Below are positions 29,553 to 37,585 of a stretch of DNA of 37,585 nt, one piece after another. The notes below the pieces were generated by a model. It saw only the letters and a program-made list of their open reading frames with translations, was not told where the DNA came from and did not search any database. Position 1 is the first letter of the stretch, and each line of letters begins with the position of its first letter. A program made the translations under genes and the position numbers. The stretch is from an uncultured Bacteroidales bacterium (GTDB lineage Bacteria > Bacteroidota > Bacteroidia > Bacteroidales > F082), in the NCBI GenBank assembly GCA_947166105.1, contig CAMVCZ010000031.1:1-37585 (forward strand). Direction: 5' to 3'.

Positions 29553-30755
29553 TCAATTTTCCTTGTTTTTCGGCCACGGTTCCGATGGAGGCAGCATCAC
29601 AGTAGTATCCTCCACAAATCCAAATGTTTCATCCACGGGAATCAATTGTGTGGTGTTGGTCAGGATGGCGAGGAAACGGCGGTGCTTCGCGTCGCGGATG
29701 ACGAGGCTGCGATAGCCCTTCCACCAGCCGAAATGGAAATAAGCATCGGGATACTCTCTGCTCATGCGCCAACCAAAGCCATAGTTTTCATTGTTTTTCC
29801 ATTCAGACGAACCCGGCATGAAAGCCTCGGCCTGGAGACTGTCGGGCAGCAGCAGATGATTGTCCAAGGCAAGATTGAACTTGTAGAGGTCCTCTACGGT
29901 CGAGAACATGATTTTGTCGCCCATCACGCCGTTCAGGTAGTCGTTTCGCGCCTTCACGGGGCCTTTTTTGTACATGTCGTGGCCATGCACCTCAACGGGC
30001 ATGTAGGCCGAAACTTCCGAGTCGCCACGCATGGAATAGACATAAGTGCGCGTCATGCCCAACGGCTCGAAAATCCGCTCGCGCATGAAGTCCTCGAAAG
30101 GCTGTCCGCTCACCCGCTCCACCACCGAACCCAAAAGCGCATAGTTCACATTGTTATAGAAAAAAACCGCGTCGGGGGCATTGTAAGGCTTGGGCTTTTT
30201 TTCGGCCATCATCTTGATCATCGCCTCGTTGGAGAACGGCTTGCGGCGGTCGGGCCAATGCTTGTCGGCCATCGCGTCGTAACGCGGCAAGCCTGAGCGG
30301 TGGGTCAGCAATTGGCGAATCGTGATGCCTTCGTAGGGCAATTCTGGGATGTATTTCCTCACGTCGTCGTCATAATCCAATTTGCCCTCGGCCTTCAAAA
30401 GCATGACGGCCTCGGCGGTGAACATTTTCGAGTCGGAGGAAAGTTGGAAAGCATCACCGATGCGAAGCGAATCCTTGTGGCGTTTGCTGAGGTCGCGCCA
30501 GCCGTTGGCCTTTTCGTAAATGACTTGCCCCTGTTCGGCATATAGCACCACGCCGTTCAAGCCGTTGCGAAACAGGTCGTTAAATACATCATCAGCCATT
30601 TTTGCGCGTTGGGCCACCTGTATCTTGCCCAAATCGAAGAAAATGCTGTCGGTATTAATCACGACATCGCTCCAATTATGCCTTCCGCAGGAGAAAAACG
30701 AGGCCAGAATGAACAGTAAAACCGATATGAGAAGTGCGTTTTTTGTCGTTTTCAT
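29553..30755 (-). CDS. Lipoprotein serine hydrolase (beta-lactamase / DD-peptidase family)
   Basis: A 400-aa protein with a lipoprotein leader (Cys23 in SFFSCGRH). S-x-x-K is Ser107-D-S-Lys110 (QLSSDSKMFTAEA), Y-x-N is Tyr200-N-N202 (FFYNNVNYALLG) and the third motif is H-F-G (FHFGWWKGY), the class C/estB-like set. It likely acts as an esterase, peptidase or D-aminopeptidase in the envelope. I chose ATG 30755 because the promoter box TATTTTTG ends five bases upstream; the ATG further upstream (30803) is ahead of the promoter. Confidence 0.9.
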   Translation of the reverse strand: MKTTKNALLISVLLFILASFFSCGRHNWSDVVINTDSIFFDLGKIQVAQRAKMADDVFNDLFRNGLNGVVLYAEQGQVIYEKANGWRDLSKRHKDSLRIGDAFQLSSDSKMFTAEAVMLLKAEGKLDYDDDVRKYIPELPYEGITIRQLLTHRSGLPRYDAMADKHWPDRRKPFSNEAMIKMMAEKKPKPYNAPDAVFFYNNVNYALLGSVVERVSGQPFEDFMRERIFEPLGMTRTYVYSMRGDSEVSAYMPVEVHGHDMYKKGPVKARNDYLNGVMGDKIMFSTVEDLYKFNLALDNHLLLPDSLQAEAFMPGSSEWKNNENYGFGWRMSREYPDAYFHFGWWKGYRSLVIRDAKHRRFLAILTNTTQLIPVDETFGFVEDTTVMLPPSEPWPKNKEN

Positions 30756-30759
30756 AAGG

Positions 30760-30767
30760 CAAAAATA
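30760..30767 (-). promoter_or_regulatory. -7 box TATTTTTG (minus strand)
   Basis: Four bases separate the box from the serine hydrolase ATG, so the transcript would be leaderless or nearly so. Confidence 0.65.
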
Positions 30768-30840
30768 GCGAAAAGTGCGGTAAAACCGCCTTTTTTTTGC
30801 CAAAAAGCAGATATTTGTGTCCTAATTGGCTAATTATTAC

Positions 30841-30848
30841 TACTTTTG
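30841..30848 (+). promoter_or_regulatory. -7 box TACTTTTG
   Basis: Promoter of the DEAD-box helicase gene, 36 bases before ATG 30885. Confidence 0.75.
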
Positions 30849-30884
30849 CAGCCTCAAATTACACATCATAACATTACAATTTTC

Positions 30885-32975
30885 ATGTCACAATTTACCG
30901 ATTTTGGATTGAATCCCGCTCTGTTGAAGGCTATAAAGGAGTTGGGGTTTGAGAATCCTATGCCGATACAGGAGAAGACGATTCCTGTACTCTTGGAGAA
31001 AGATGTTGACTTTGTGGGCCTTGCACAGACGGGAACAGGTAAGACTGCCGCTTTTGGTTTGCCGCTGTTGAACAAGATTGACGAAACGCAGCGATGCGTC
31101 CAAGCGTTGATTCTTTGTCCGACGCGCGAACTTTGTATGCAGATTACCCGCGACTTGCGCAACTATGCCAAGTACATTCCAGAAATCCTGATTGTGCCCG
31201 TTTACGGCGGCGCCAGCATCGAAGTACAATTCAAAGATTTGGCCAAGAAGCCGCAGATTATCGTGGCCACGCCAGGCCGCTTGCGCGATATGATTCGCCG
31301 CAACCGCGTGGATTTCAGCAACGTGAAGACAATGATTCTCGACGAGGCCGACGAAATGCTCAACATGGGCTTCCAAGAGGAAGTCGACGACATCCTCGAA
31401 TACATGCCCAAGGAAGGCCGCCACACCATGCTTTTCTCGGCCACTATGCCGAAAGAGGTGGAAGCCATCCTCAACAAGTACATGACCGACCCCGTGAAGG
31501 TGGCCGTGGGCGAGCGCAACTCCGGCACCGCCAACGTCGACCACATCTACTACATGATGGCCGCCAAGGACCGTTATATGGTGCTGAAGCGCATCATCGA
31601 CTACACGCCCGCCATCTACGGCATCATCTTCTGCCGCACCAAGTTAGAGACGCAGGAGATTGCCGACAACCTGATTCAGGACGGCTACAACGCCGCTGCA
31701 CTGCATGGCGACCTTTCCCAAGCAATGCGCGACAATGTGATGGACCATTTCCGCAAACGCAGCCTGCAACTGTTGGTGGCTACCGACGTGGCCGCCCGTG
31801 GCATCGACGTGAAGGAACTGACGCACATTATTAATTATAACCTGCCCGACGACATCGAAACCTACGTTCACCGCAGCGGTCGTACAGGTCGTGCCGATAA
31901 GCGCGGTATCTGCCTCAGCCTCATTAATTTGCGCGAAAAGAGCAAGATTAAGAGGATTGAAAAAATCGTGGGCAGACCTTTCGAGAAGGCCATGATTCCT
32001 ACTGGCAAGGAAGTGTGCGAGAAGCAACTTTTCAACCACATCGACCGCATCGAGCATGTCGACATCAACCGCGAGGACATCGACGACTATTTGCCCGTCA
32101 TCCTCCGCAAGTTGGAGTGGATGAGCCGCGAGGAACTCATCACCCGCATGGTGGCCCTCAACTTCAACCGTTTCTTGGACTATTACAAGGACGCTATCGA
32201 CCTGAATGTCAGCGATAAAGAAGAGAAGAAAGACCGCAAGGAACGCAAGAAGGAGCGCGACCATCAGGACGAAACCATGAAACGCCTCTATTTCGGCATG
32301 GGCAAAAACGACCACATTCTACCACAAAAGATTATCGGCAAAATCAACGACGTGACCCGCTCGAAGAACATCCCGATTGGCCGCATCGACCTTTATGGCG
32401 ATTATTCATACGTGGATGTGGAGGAAAGTTTCGTTCCGATGATTCTGGAAAGTTTCGCCGATCCGCGCAACAACCCGCGTGGCATCGTTGTGGAGGTGGC
32501 CAAGGAACAGCCCGACCGCAAGAAAGGCAGCAGCGAGCGCAAGGAACGCCGCGACCGCGATGACTTCCGTGGTGGTGAACGCCGCGAAAGACGCGACCGC
32601 CGCGACGATGACTTCTTCGAGAAGAAATCGAAGAAAAAGAAGGACTTCGACGACGACAAACCCTTCTACAAGTCGGAACGCTCCCGCGATGGCCGCGAGT
32701 GGCTCGACCCCGATTGGAAAGACCATTTGGACGACATAGACGTTTTCATTGACGATGACGACCGCCCAAGCCGCAAGGAGCGCAACGCCGAGCGTGGTTT
32801 CGGCAGTAGCCGTGGCGGTTCTAAAGGTGGTTCGTCGAGAGGAGGAAGTTCGAGAGGAGGCTCATCGAGAGGTTCGTCTTCAAGAGATTCAGGCCGTGGT
32901 CGCCGTGGCGCCAGCCGCTATGACGATGATTATTATGCCCCGCGCCGCCGTGGCGGTGGAGGCCGCAGGAGATAG
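30885..32975 (+). CDS. DEAD-box RNA helicase with DbpA-like domain and basic tail
   Basis: A 696-aa protein. All helicase motifs are in order: Q motif NPMPIQEKTIP, I AQTGTGKT, Ia PTRELC, II DEAD, III SAT, IV IFCRTK, V TDVAARGID, VI HRSGRTGR. Residues about 450-545 form a DbpA/CsdA-type RNA-binding domain (YFGMGKNDHILPQKIIG... RIDLYGDYSYVDVEE). The tail from about residue 550 is a charged D/K/R region ending in S-R-G-G repeats and R-R-R. It probably remodels ribosomal RNA or structured mRNA, as DeaD/CsdA does in the cold. Start MSQFTDFGLN is downstream of the promoter. Confidence 0.94.
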   Translation: MSQFTDFGLNPALLKAIKELGFENPMPIQEKTIPVLLEKDVDFVGLAQTGTGKTAAFGLPLLNKIDETQRCVQALILCPTRELCMQITRDLRNYAKYIPEILIVPVYGGASIEVQFKDLAKKPQIIVATPGRLRDMIRRNRVDFSNVKTMILDEADEMLNMGFQEEVDDILEYMPKEGRHTMLFSATMPKEVEAILNKYMTDPVKVAVGERNSGTANVDHIYYMMAAKDRYMVLKRIIDYTPAIYGIIFCRTKLETQEIADNLIQDGYNAAALHGDLSQAMRDNVMDHFRKRSLQLLVATDVAARGIDVKELTHIINYNLPDDIETYVHRSGRTGRADKRGICLSLINLREKSKIKRIEKIVGRPFEKAMIPTGKEVCEKQLFNHIDRIEHVDINREDIDDYLPVILRKLEWMSREELITRMVALNFNRFLDYYKDAIDLNVSDKEEKKDRKERKKERDHQDETMKRLYFGMGKNDHILPQKIIGKINDVTRSKNIPIGRIDLYGDYSYVDVEESFVPMILESFADPRNNPRGIVVEVAKEQPDRKKGSSERKERRDRDDFRGGERRERRDRRDDDFFEKKSKKKKDFDDDKPFYKSERSRDGREWLDPDWKDHLDDIDVFIDDDDRPSRKERNAERGFGSSRGGSKGGSSRGGSSRGGSSRGSSSRDSGRGRRGASRYDDDYYAPRRRGGGGRRR

Positions 32976-33024
32976 TTTTTTATGGGATTCGCTTCGCGAA
33001 GAAATCTATCAAAAATCACAATAA

Positions 33025-33056
33025 AATCTTTTGAAAATCAAGAAAGGATTTTTTGA
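33025..33056 (+). terminator. Weak A/T-rich hairpin with T run
   Basis: AAATCTTTT pairs with AAAGGATTT around a short loop, followed by TTTT. It ends the helicase transcript; menA follows without a clear TAnnTTTG box. Confidence 0.45.
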
Positions 33057-33119
33057 ACGATTTTTATAACAGATTTTTAAAAGATTTCTTGCCGATAGGC
33101 AATACTAAAAAATAAAACT

Positions 33120-34055
33120 ATGGCAGATTTAAAAACATGGATAAGAGCAGCCCGTCTGAGGACGGTGCTGCTCTCTTTTTCGGGGGTGATGTTGGGCGGT
33201 TTTTTGGCAGCCCGCTTGGCCATCAACGGGAAGTTTTTTTATCCTTTCCCCATCCTTTTCGCTGCTATCACAGCCGTGTTGCTTCAAATTCTCTCCAACC
33301 TCGCCAATGACTACGGCGACTTCAAGAAAGGCACTGACAACGCGAAGCGCGTTGGCCCGCAGCGCGAGATGCAGAGTGGTGCCATCACGGAGAAGGGAAT
33401 GAAATGGGCGTTAGTCATAGTGAGTGGATTATGCTTGTTGTCTGGTTTCTTGTTGCTTTTTGTGTATCACGTTGCCCAAGTAGCTGTAGTGCCTCATTAT
33501 CGCTTTTTGTCTGTGTTGTCGTTCTTTATTGCCCTTGGCATAGGGGCTATTTTGGCAGCTTTGCTTTACACCTTGGGCAAACGGCCTTACGGCTATCGTG
33601 GACTAGGCGATTTGTTCTGCTTTCTTTTCTTTGGTTGGGCGGCTGTGGCAGGTACCTATTATTTGTCTGCTCCTTGGTTCGATTTCAGCGTCTTTCTTCC
33701 GGCAACGGCCATGGGCTTCCTCTCCAATGCCGTGCTCAATATAAACAACATGCGCGACTATGAGAACGACAAGGCTTCGGGCAAGAACAGTCTCGTGGTG
33801 AAATTGGGGCAGAAAAAGGCTTTCATTTACCATTGCCTGCTCATCGTCGGGGCGTTCCTATGCCTGACGGTTTACCTTGTTTTGAAACACGCTTCCGTTT
33901 ATTCCTACATGTTTTTGCTGCTTTTCCTATTGTTTTTCAAGGATTTGAAAGCCATAAAAACCACAAAGCCCGAACTCCTTGACCCGTTTTTGGGGCGGCA
34001 GGTGAAGCATAGTTTTTTGGTGGTGGTGGTTTTTGGGATGTTATTGATAATTTGA
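33120..34055 (+). CDS. menA: 1,4-dihydroxy-2-naphthoate polyprenyltransferase
   Basis: A 311-aa UbiA-superfamily membrane enzyme with about eight to nine membrane segments. The first aspartate-rich motif is Asn63-Asp-x-x-Asp67 (NDYGDFKKGTD), and the second is NNMRDYENDKASGKNSL. It attaches the isoprenoid chain to DHNA to form demethylmenaquinone, the menaquinone-pathway step at the inner membrane. No other men genes are in the window. Start ATG 33120. Confidence 0.95.
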   Translation: MADLKTWIRAARLRTVLLSFSGVMLGGFLAARLAINGKFFYPFPILFAAITAVLLQILSNLANDYGDFKKGTDNAKRVGPQREMQSGAITEKGMKWALVIVSGLCLLSGFLLLFVYHVAQVAVVPHYRFLSVLSFFIALGIGAILAALLYTLGKRPYGYRGLGDLFCFLFFGWAAVAGTYYLSAPWFDFSVFLPATAMGFLSNAVLNINNMRDYENDKASGKNSLVVKLGQKKAFIYHCLLIVGAFLCLTVYLVLKHASVYSYMFLLLFLLFFKDLKAIKTTKPELLDPFLGRQVKHSFLVVVVFGMLLII

Positions 34056-34100
34056 ACCGTTTTTTTTCGTCCAACAAGCCTCAACATTCAAAACTATTCT

Positions 34101-34108
34101 TATTTTTG
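34101..34108 (+). promoter_or_regulatory. -7 box TATTTTTG
   Basis: TAnnTTTG element 41 bases before the ATG at 34150. Confidence 0.75.
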
Positions 34109-34149
34109 CAGCGAAAATAAATATTATTCATCTTTAAATTCTTATCACT

Positions 34150-36507
34150 ATGAAGAAAACCTTACTGTTTGCGTTTGCCCTCCTTTTTGCGACGGCAACG
34201 ATGGCGCAAAACCGCGCGGTTTTGCTGCAAGAATCTTTCGATGGTGCCACCATGCCCACTGGCTGGACCATCAGCGCACAACCCAACAACTGGTCGGTTT
34301 CGGCTACCAACAATGCTGGTGGTGAAGCCAATGAAATGCACCTCGCTTGGAGTCCGCAATTCAACGGCATGACCCGCCTCGTGTCGCCCGCCATTAACCT
34401 GACTGGCATCAACAGCGTCGTGTTCTCGTTCAAGCACGCTTTGGACAACTACTCGGGCAGCAACACCATCGGTATCGCTACCACTTCGGATGGCGGCACC
34501 ACTTGGAACGAAGCCTGGAGCCAAGGCTACAACACCAGCAACTCATGGACGGTGAGCCAAGAAATCAACACCCCTGACATGGGTCAGGCCAACGTGCAGT
34601 TCTGCATCTTCTTCAATGGAAGCAGTTACAACATCAACGACTGGTTCTTCGACGACATCATGGTCTTCACGCTCGAAAACCTCGACCTCAGCATTTCCTC
34701 GGTCACGCTTCCCGACTTCATCGGCAGCGGCGAGGCCGCATTGGGCATCAAGGTGTTCAACTTCGGCGCCACCACCGTGACCTCTGTCGAAGCCTCTTAC
34801 ACAATTGAAGGCATGTCGCCCGTCACTGAAACCTTCTCGGTCAACATCCCTTCGTTGGGTACCGAAACCTTGAATTTCAACACCACGACCAATCTCAGCC
34901 CCGGCAGTTACAATGTGGCCTACAGCCTCAACTTGGTCAACGGACAGCAAGACGATGTGCTTGACAACAACACCTACGAAAAGGCCGTTTCCGTGGCCAT
35001 CGGTGCCGCCGAAAGAATCCCGATGATCGAGCACTTCTCATCATCGACCTGCGGCCCCTGCGTGAGCGTCAACACGGCCATGCTGACCTTCTGCAACAAC
35101 AACGCTGGTCGCTTCACCTACACCAAGTACCAGATGAACTGGCCTGGCAACGGCGACCCGTACTATACCGAAGAAGGTGGCACACGCCGCACCTATTACG
35201 GTGTGAGCGCAGTTCCGCAATGCTTCCTCGATGGTGAAGACCAAGGCTATGCTGCCATCCAGCAAGGCGTTTTCGACCAACACGCCGAAAGAACCGCTTT
35301 CATGGACATCAGAGGCTCCTTCTCGATGGAAGGCAACGTCATCACCGTCAAGGCTGACATTATGCCTTACATTGATGCCGATGCCCGCGTGTTCGTTTCC
35401 GTGAACGAAAAGGAAACCCACAACAATGTGGGCGGCAACGGTGAGACTTCGTTCCACCATGTCTTCATGAAGATGTTGCCCGATGCACAAGGCACCACTG
35501 TCAGCTTTACCGCCACCGAAAACCAACACTTGGAGTTCACCCAAGACATGTCGGGAACGCATGTTGAGGAAATGAGCGACCTCGAAGTCTCCATCTGGGT
35601 GCAGAACTACGCCACCAAGGAAATGTTTAACAGCCACTTCGCCTATGAATATACCGATGTGCATCCTTATCCCGTCGAGAATTTGACATTGAGTGAAAAC
35701 GCTGGTCCAAGAGGCTTGCTTGTGGCTTCGTGGAATGCCCCCGCCAATGGCAATCCTATCGGATATGATGTGTATGTCAACAATGTTTTGGTGGCCGAAA
35801 ACACCACCGAAACCGAGTATTCGTTTGAGGGCGAACCCGGTGTGTTCTATGTTGCAGGTGTGGTTGCCAAGTATCCTAACGACATGAGTTCGGTGAAGGT
35901 GCTGGCCAGCGTGTCAAGCAATTTGCAAGACATGGGATTGTATATCACCGGCTCGCCTTACGTTGATTTGACGGTCGCTGAACCCGAAGCCGACGTCTAT
36001 GTGACCAATGGCAATTTTGCTTCGCAAACTCCCATCGAAATTACCGCCATTACAGAAACCAATCCTACGGACGACCAATATTTGGTGATTGAACCCGCAA
36101 CCACACTGCCTGCAACGATAGAAGCAGGAGAAGAGTTCCACTTCAACATCAGCCCCAATGCGCCTGCTGGCAGAAGTGTTGCAGAAACGCTTATTAAGGT
36201 GGAATCCAATGGTGGAGAAGTAGTGTTTAACGTTACCATTGACGGCGAACTGCTGAGCATCTCCGAGATTTCGTCGACGGCCAAGGTCTATCCTAACCCT
36301 GCCAACAACCAAGTGCGCATTGAGTCAGCACAAGGCATTGAGAGCGTGATGGTTTACAATATGATGGGTGCCTTGGTGGAGACTATCCCCGCCAACAGCG
36401 TGATCTTCAACGTGAACTTGAGCCAATACCGCAACGGCACCTATTTCTTCAACATCCGCCAAAGCGACGGCACGATGAGCAACCAGCGCGTGGTTGTCAA
36501 CCATTGA
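34150..36507 (+). CDS. T9SS-secreted multidomain protein with thioredoxin-like (Omp28-type) domain
   Basis: A 785-aa protein. Signal peptide MKKTLLFAFALLFATATMAQ. Residues about 25-175 are a choice-of-anchor/MAM-like jelly roll (LQESFDGATMPTGWTIS; DWFFDDIMVF). About 180-285 is a CARDB-like beta domain. About 290-490 is an Omp28/thioredoxin-like domain with Cys301-G-P-Cys304 and SAVPQCFLDG. About 510-590 is fibronectin type III-like. The last 75 residues are the T9SS type A sorting domain (VYPNPANNQVRIES... NGTYFFNIR... RVVVNH). It should be moved across the outer membrane and anchored or released there. It stands alone between two terminators or promoters. Confidence 0.9.
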   Translation: MKKTLLFAFALLFATATMAQNRAVLLQESFDGATMPTGWTISAQPNNWSVSATNNAGGEANEMHLAWSPQFNGMTRLVSPAINLTGINSVVFSFKHALDNYSGSNTIGIATTSDGGTTWNEAWSQGYNTSNSWTVSQEINTPDMGQANVQFCIFFNGSSYNINDWFFDDIMVFTLENLDLSISSVTLPDFIGSGEAALGIKVFNFGATTVTSVEASYTIEGMSPVTETFSVNIPSLGTETLNFNTTTNLSPGSYNVAYSLNLVNGQQDDVLDNNTYEKAVSVAIGAAERIPMIEHFSSSTCGPCVSVNTAMLTFCNNNAGRFTYTKYQMNWPGNGDPYYTEEGGTRRTYYGVSAVPQCFLDGEDQGYAAIQQGVFDQHAERTAFMDIRGSFSMEGNVITVKADIMPYIDADARVFVSVNEKETHNNVGGNGETSFHHVFMKMLPDAQGTTVSFTATENQHLEFTQDMSGTHVEEMSDLEVSIWVQNYATKEMFNSHFAYEYTDVHPYPVENLTLSENAGPRGLLVASWNAPANGNPIGYDVYVNNVLVAENTTETEYSFEGEPGVFYVAGVVAKYPNDMSSVKVLASVSSNLQDMGLYITGSPYVDLTVAEPEADVYVTNGNFASQTPIEITAITETNPTDDQYLVIEPATTLPATIEAGEEFHFNISPNAPAGRSVAETLIKVESNGGEVVFNVTIDGELLSISEISSTAKVYPNPANNQVRIESAQGIESVMVYNMMGALVETIPANSVIFNVNLSQYRNGTYFFNIRQSDGTMSNQRVVVNH

Positions 36508-36533
36508 TGGCCATAGGCTTTGCCTTAAAACAC

Positions 36534-36568
36534 GAAAGGAACCCCGATTCGGGGTTCCTTTCTTTTTT
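36534..36568. terminator. Strong bidirectional terminator
   Basis: GAAAGGAACCCCG (36534-36546) pairs with CGGGGTTCCTTTC (36550-36562), then TTTTTT. It serves both the T9SS-secreted gene and the convergent argF-type gene. Confidence 0.88.
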
Positions 36569-36587
36569 GATGCTTTTGGACTTGTGA

Positions 36588-37585
36588 TTAGTCGCCCAGC
36601 GTGGCCACCATGACGGCCTTGATGGTGTGCATACGGTTCTCGGCCTCGTCGAAGACGATGCTGTTCTTGCCTTCGAACACCTCTTCGGTGACCTCGATGC
36701 CGTCCAAGCCGAATTGCTCGTGAACGTCGCGGCCCACCTTGGTTTCAAGGTTGTGGTAAGCCGGCAGGCAGTGCATGAACTTGCAGTTCGGGTTGCCGGT
36801 CATGTCCATCATCTGCTTGTTCACTTGGTAAGGCATAAGCAGGTCGATGCGCTGTTTCCAGACCTCGGCGGGTTCGCCCATCGATACCCAAACGTCGGTG
36901 TAGAGGAAGTCGCAGCCCTTGACACCCTCGGCCACATTGTCGGTCACGGTCACAGTGGCACCCGTTTCCTTGGCGATTTCCTTGCAGGTGTTGATAAGGT
37001 CTTGGTTGGGTTGCAGTTCCTTGGGAGCCACGATGCGCACGTCCATACCCATCTTGGCACCGCCAACCATCAGTGAATTGCCCATATTGAAACGGGCGTC
37101 GCCGCAGTAGGCAAAGGTCACTTGATTGAGGGGTTTGTCGCTGTGTTCCTGCATGGTGAGGAAGTCGGCGAGGATTTGGGTGGGGTGGAACTCGTTGGTC
37201 AAGCCGTTCCACACCGGCACGCCGGCGTATTTGGCCAGTTCTTCAACGATGTCCTGACCGAAGCCACGGTACTCGATGCCGTCGAACATGCGACCCAACA
37301 CGCGGGCGGTGTCAGCCATCGATTCCTTGATGCCGATTTGTGAGCCAGTGGGGCCGAGGTAGGTGACGTGAGCGCCTTGGTCCTTGGCGGCGACTTCGAA
37401 AGCGCAGCGCGTGCGGGTCGAGGTCTTTTCGAAAATCAGGGCGATGTTCTTGCCCGTCAGTTTGGGTTGTTCGGTGCCTGCATACTTGGCGGCCTTCAGG
37501 TCGGCGGCCAGCTTCAGGAAGAACTTGATTTCTTCCGGAGTGAAGTCCAACAACTTCAGGAAGTTTCTGTTTCTGAGGTTAAATG
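36588..37585 (-). CDS. argF: Ornithine carbamoyltransferase (partial, start outside)
   Basis: 332 codons are visible on the minus strand. The frame continues past the right edge: it opens [14 protein letters not shown], which normally follows an initial M and one small residue. STRTR ([15 protein letters not shown]) is the carbamoyl-phosphate site, HPTQ is present, and MHCLPA is the ornithine/catalytic loop. It forms citrulline from ornithine and carbamoyl phosphate. With length near 334 it is the E. coli ArgF/ArgI type. It could be biosynthetic or catabolic (arcB). Confidence 0.95.
   Translation of the reverse strand, partial: FNLRNRNFLKLLDFTPEEIKFFLKLAADLKAAKYAGTEQPKLTGKNIALIFEKTSTRTRCAFEVAAKDQGAHVTYLGPTGSQIGIKESMADTARVLGRMFDGIEYRGFGQDIVEELAKYAGVPVWNGLTNEFHPTQILADFLTMQEHSDKPLNQVTFAYCGDARFNMGNSLMVGGAKMGMDVRIVAPKELQPNQDLINTCKEIAKETGATVTVTDNVAEGVKGCDFLYTDVWVSMGEPAEVWKQRIDLLMPYQVNKQMMDMTGNPNCKFMHCLPAYHNLETKVGRDVHEQFGLDGIEVTEEVFEGKNSIVFDEAENRMHTIKAVMVATLGD

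Noticed and set aside
1..37585. tRNA, rRNA, phage integrase or attachment sites
   Set aside because: I found no cloverleaf, rRNA-like stretch, integrase or paired attachment repeats by reading; a dedicated search tool would be needed to exclude small RNAs.

Overview
The window looks like a chromosomal segment of an uncultured Bacteroidales-type bacterium (phylum Bacteroidota). Reasons seen in the sequence: nearly every intergenic gene start is preceded by a TAnnTTTG -7 promoter box; Shine-Dalgarno sites are mostly weak; a secreted protein (34150-36507) ends in a type IX secretion (T9SS) sorting domain; many enzymes carry lipoprotein or signal leaders; and menA, a rprY-like response regulator and a DUF2147 protein are present. 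I see no rRNA, tRNA or CRISPR array. The genus cannot be fixed from this sequence alone.

Layout. 1-4293: tail of a secreted protein, then a run of small redox and hydrolase genes (lipoprotein alpha/beta hydrolase, NADPH-dependent FMN reductase, exported class-I glutamine amidotransferase-like hydrolase, lipoprotein flavodoxin) ending in a broken second copy of the FMN reductase. 4589-7930 (minus): a type IIG (Eco57I-like) restriction-modification protein that appears 5'-truncated and has a complete-looking RAYT/IS200-like HUH transposase domain spliced in frame between methylase motifs I and IV. 7964-12254: acyl-ACP thioesterase, secreted esterase, glycosyltransferase, His-rich small protein. 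12349-16849: EamA transporter, lipocalin-like protein with a divergent AraC regulator, an EamA remnant, HxlR regulator plus MBL-like protein. 16921-18577: class-M sirtuin and zinc macrodomain, a reversible ADP-ribosylation pair. 18587-22097 (minus): nitroreductase, Fic AMPylase with a repeated putative operator, SulP transporter. 22212-26296: PhzF-like isomerase, small membrane protein, Na/Pi cotransporter, second lipoprotein flavodoxin, DUF2147 protein. 26399-30755: 52-aa protein, pgi, rprY-like regulator, a ParE-type toxin-antitoxin pair, serine hydrolase. 30885-37585: DEAD-box helicase, menA, T9SS-secreted thioredoxin-like protein, ornithine carbamoyltransferase running off the right edge.

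The most unusual signal is a set of short palindromes, most preceded by the tetranucleotide GTAG, that sit in frame inside functional-looking genes (at least four in the restriction-modification gene in two different reading frames, one in the macrodomain gene), together with the RAYT-like transposase domain inside the same restriction-modification gene. RAYTs are known to act on GTAG-plus-hairpin REP elements, so the gene may carry both an enzyme and its substrates. Other palindromic or tandem repeats are inserted in frame in the hydrolase (407-455) and PhzF (22624-22651) genes. A second theme is gene decay by partial duplication: two shrunken copies of the FMN reductase and one EamA tail.
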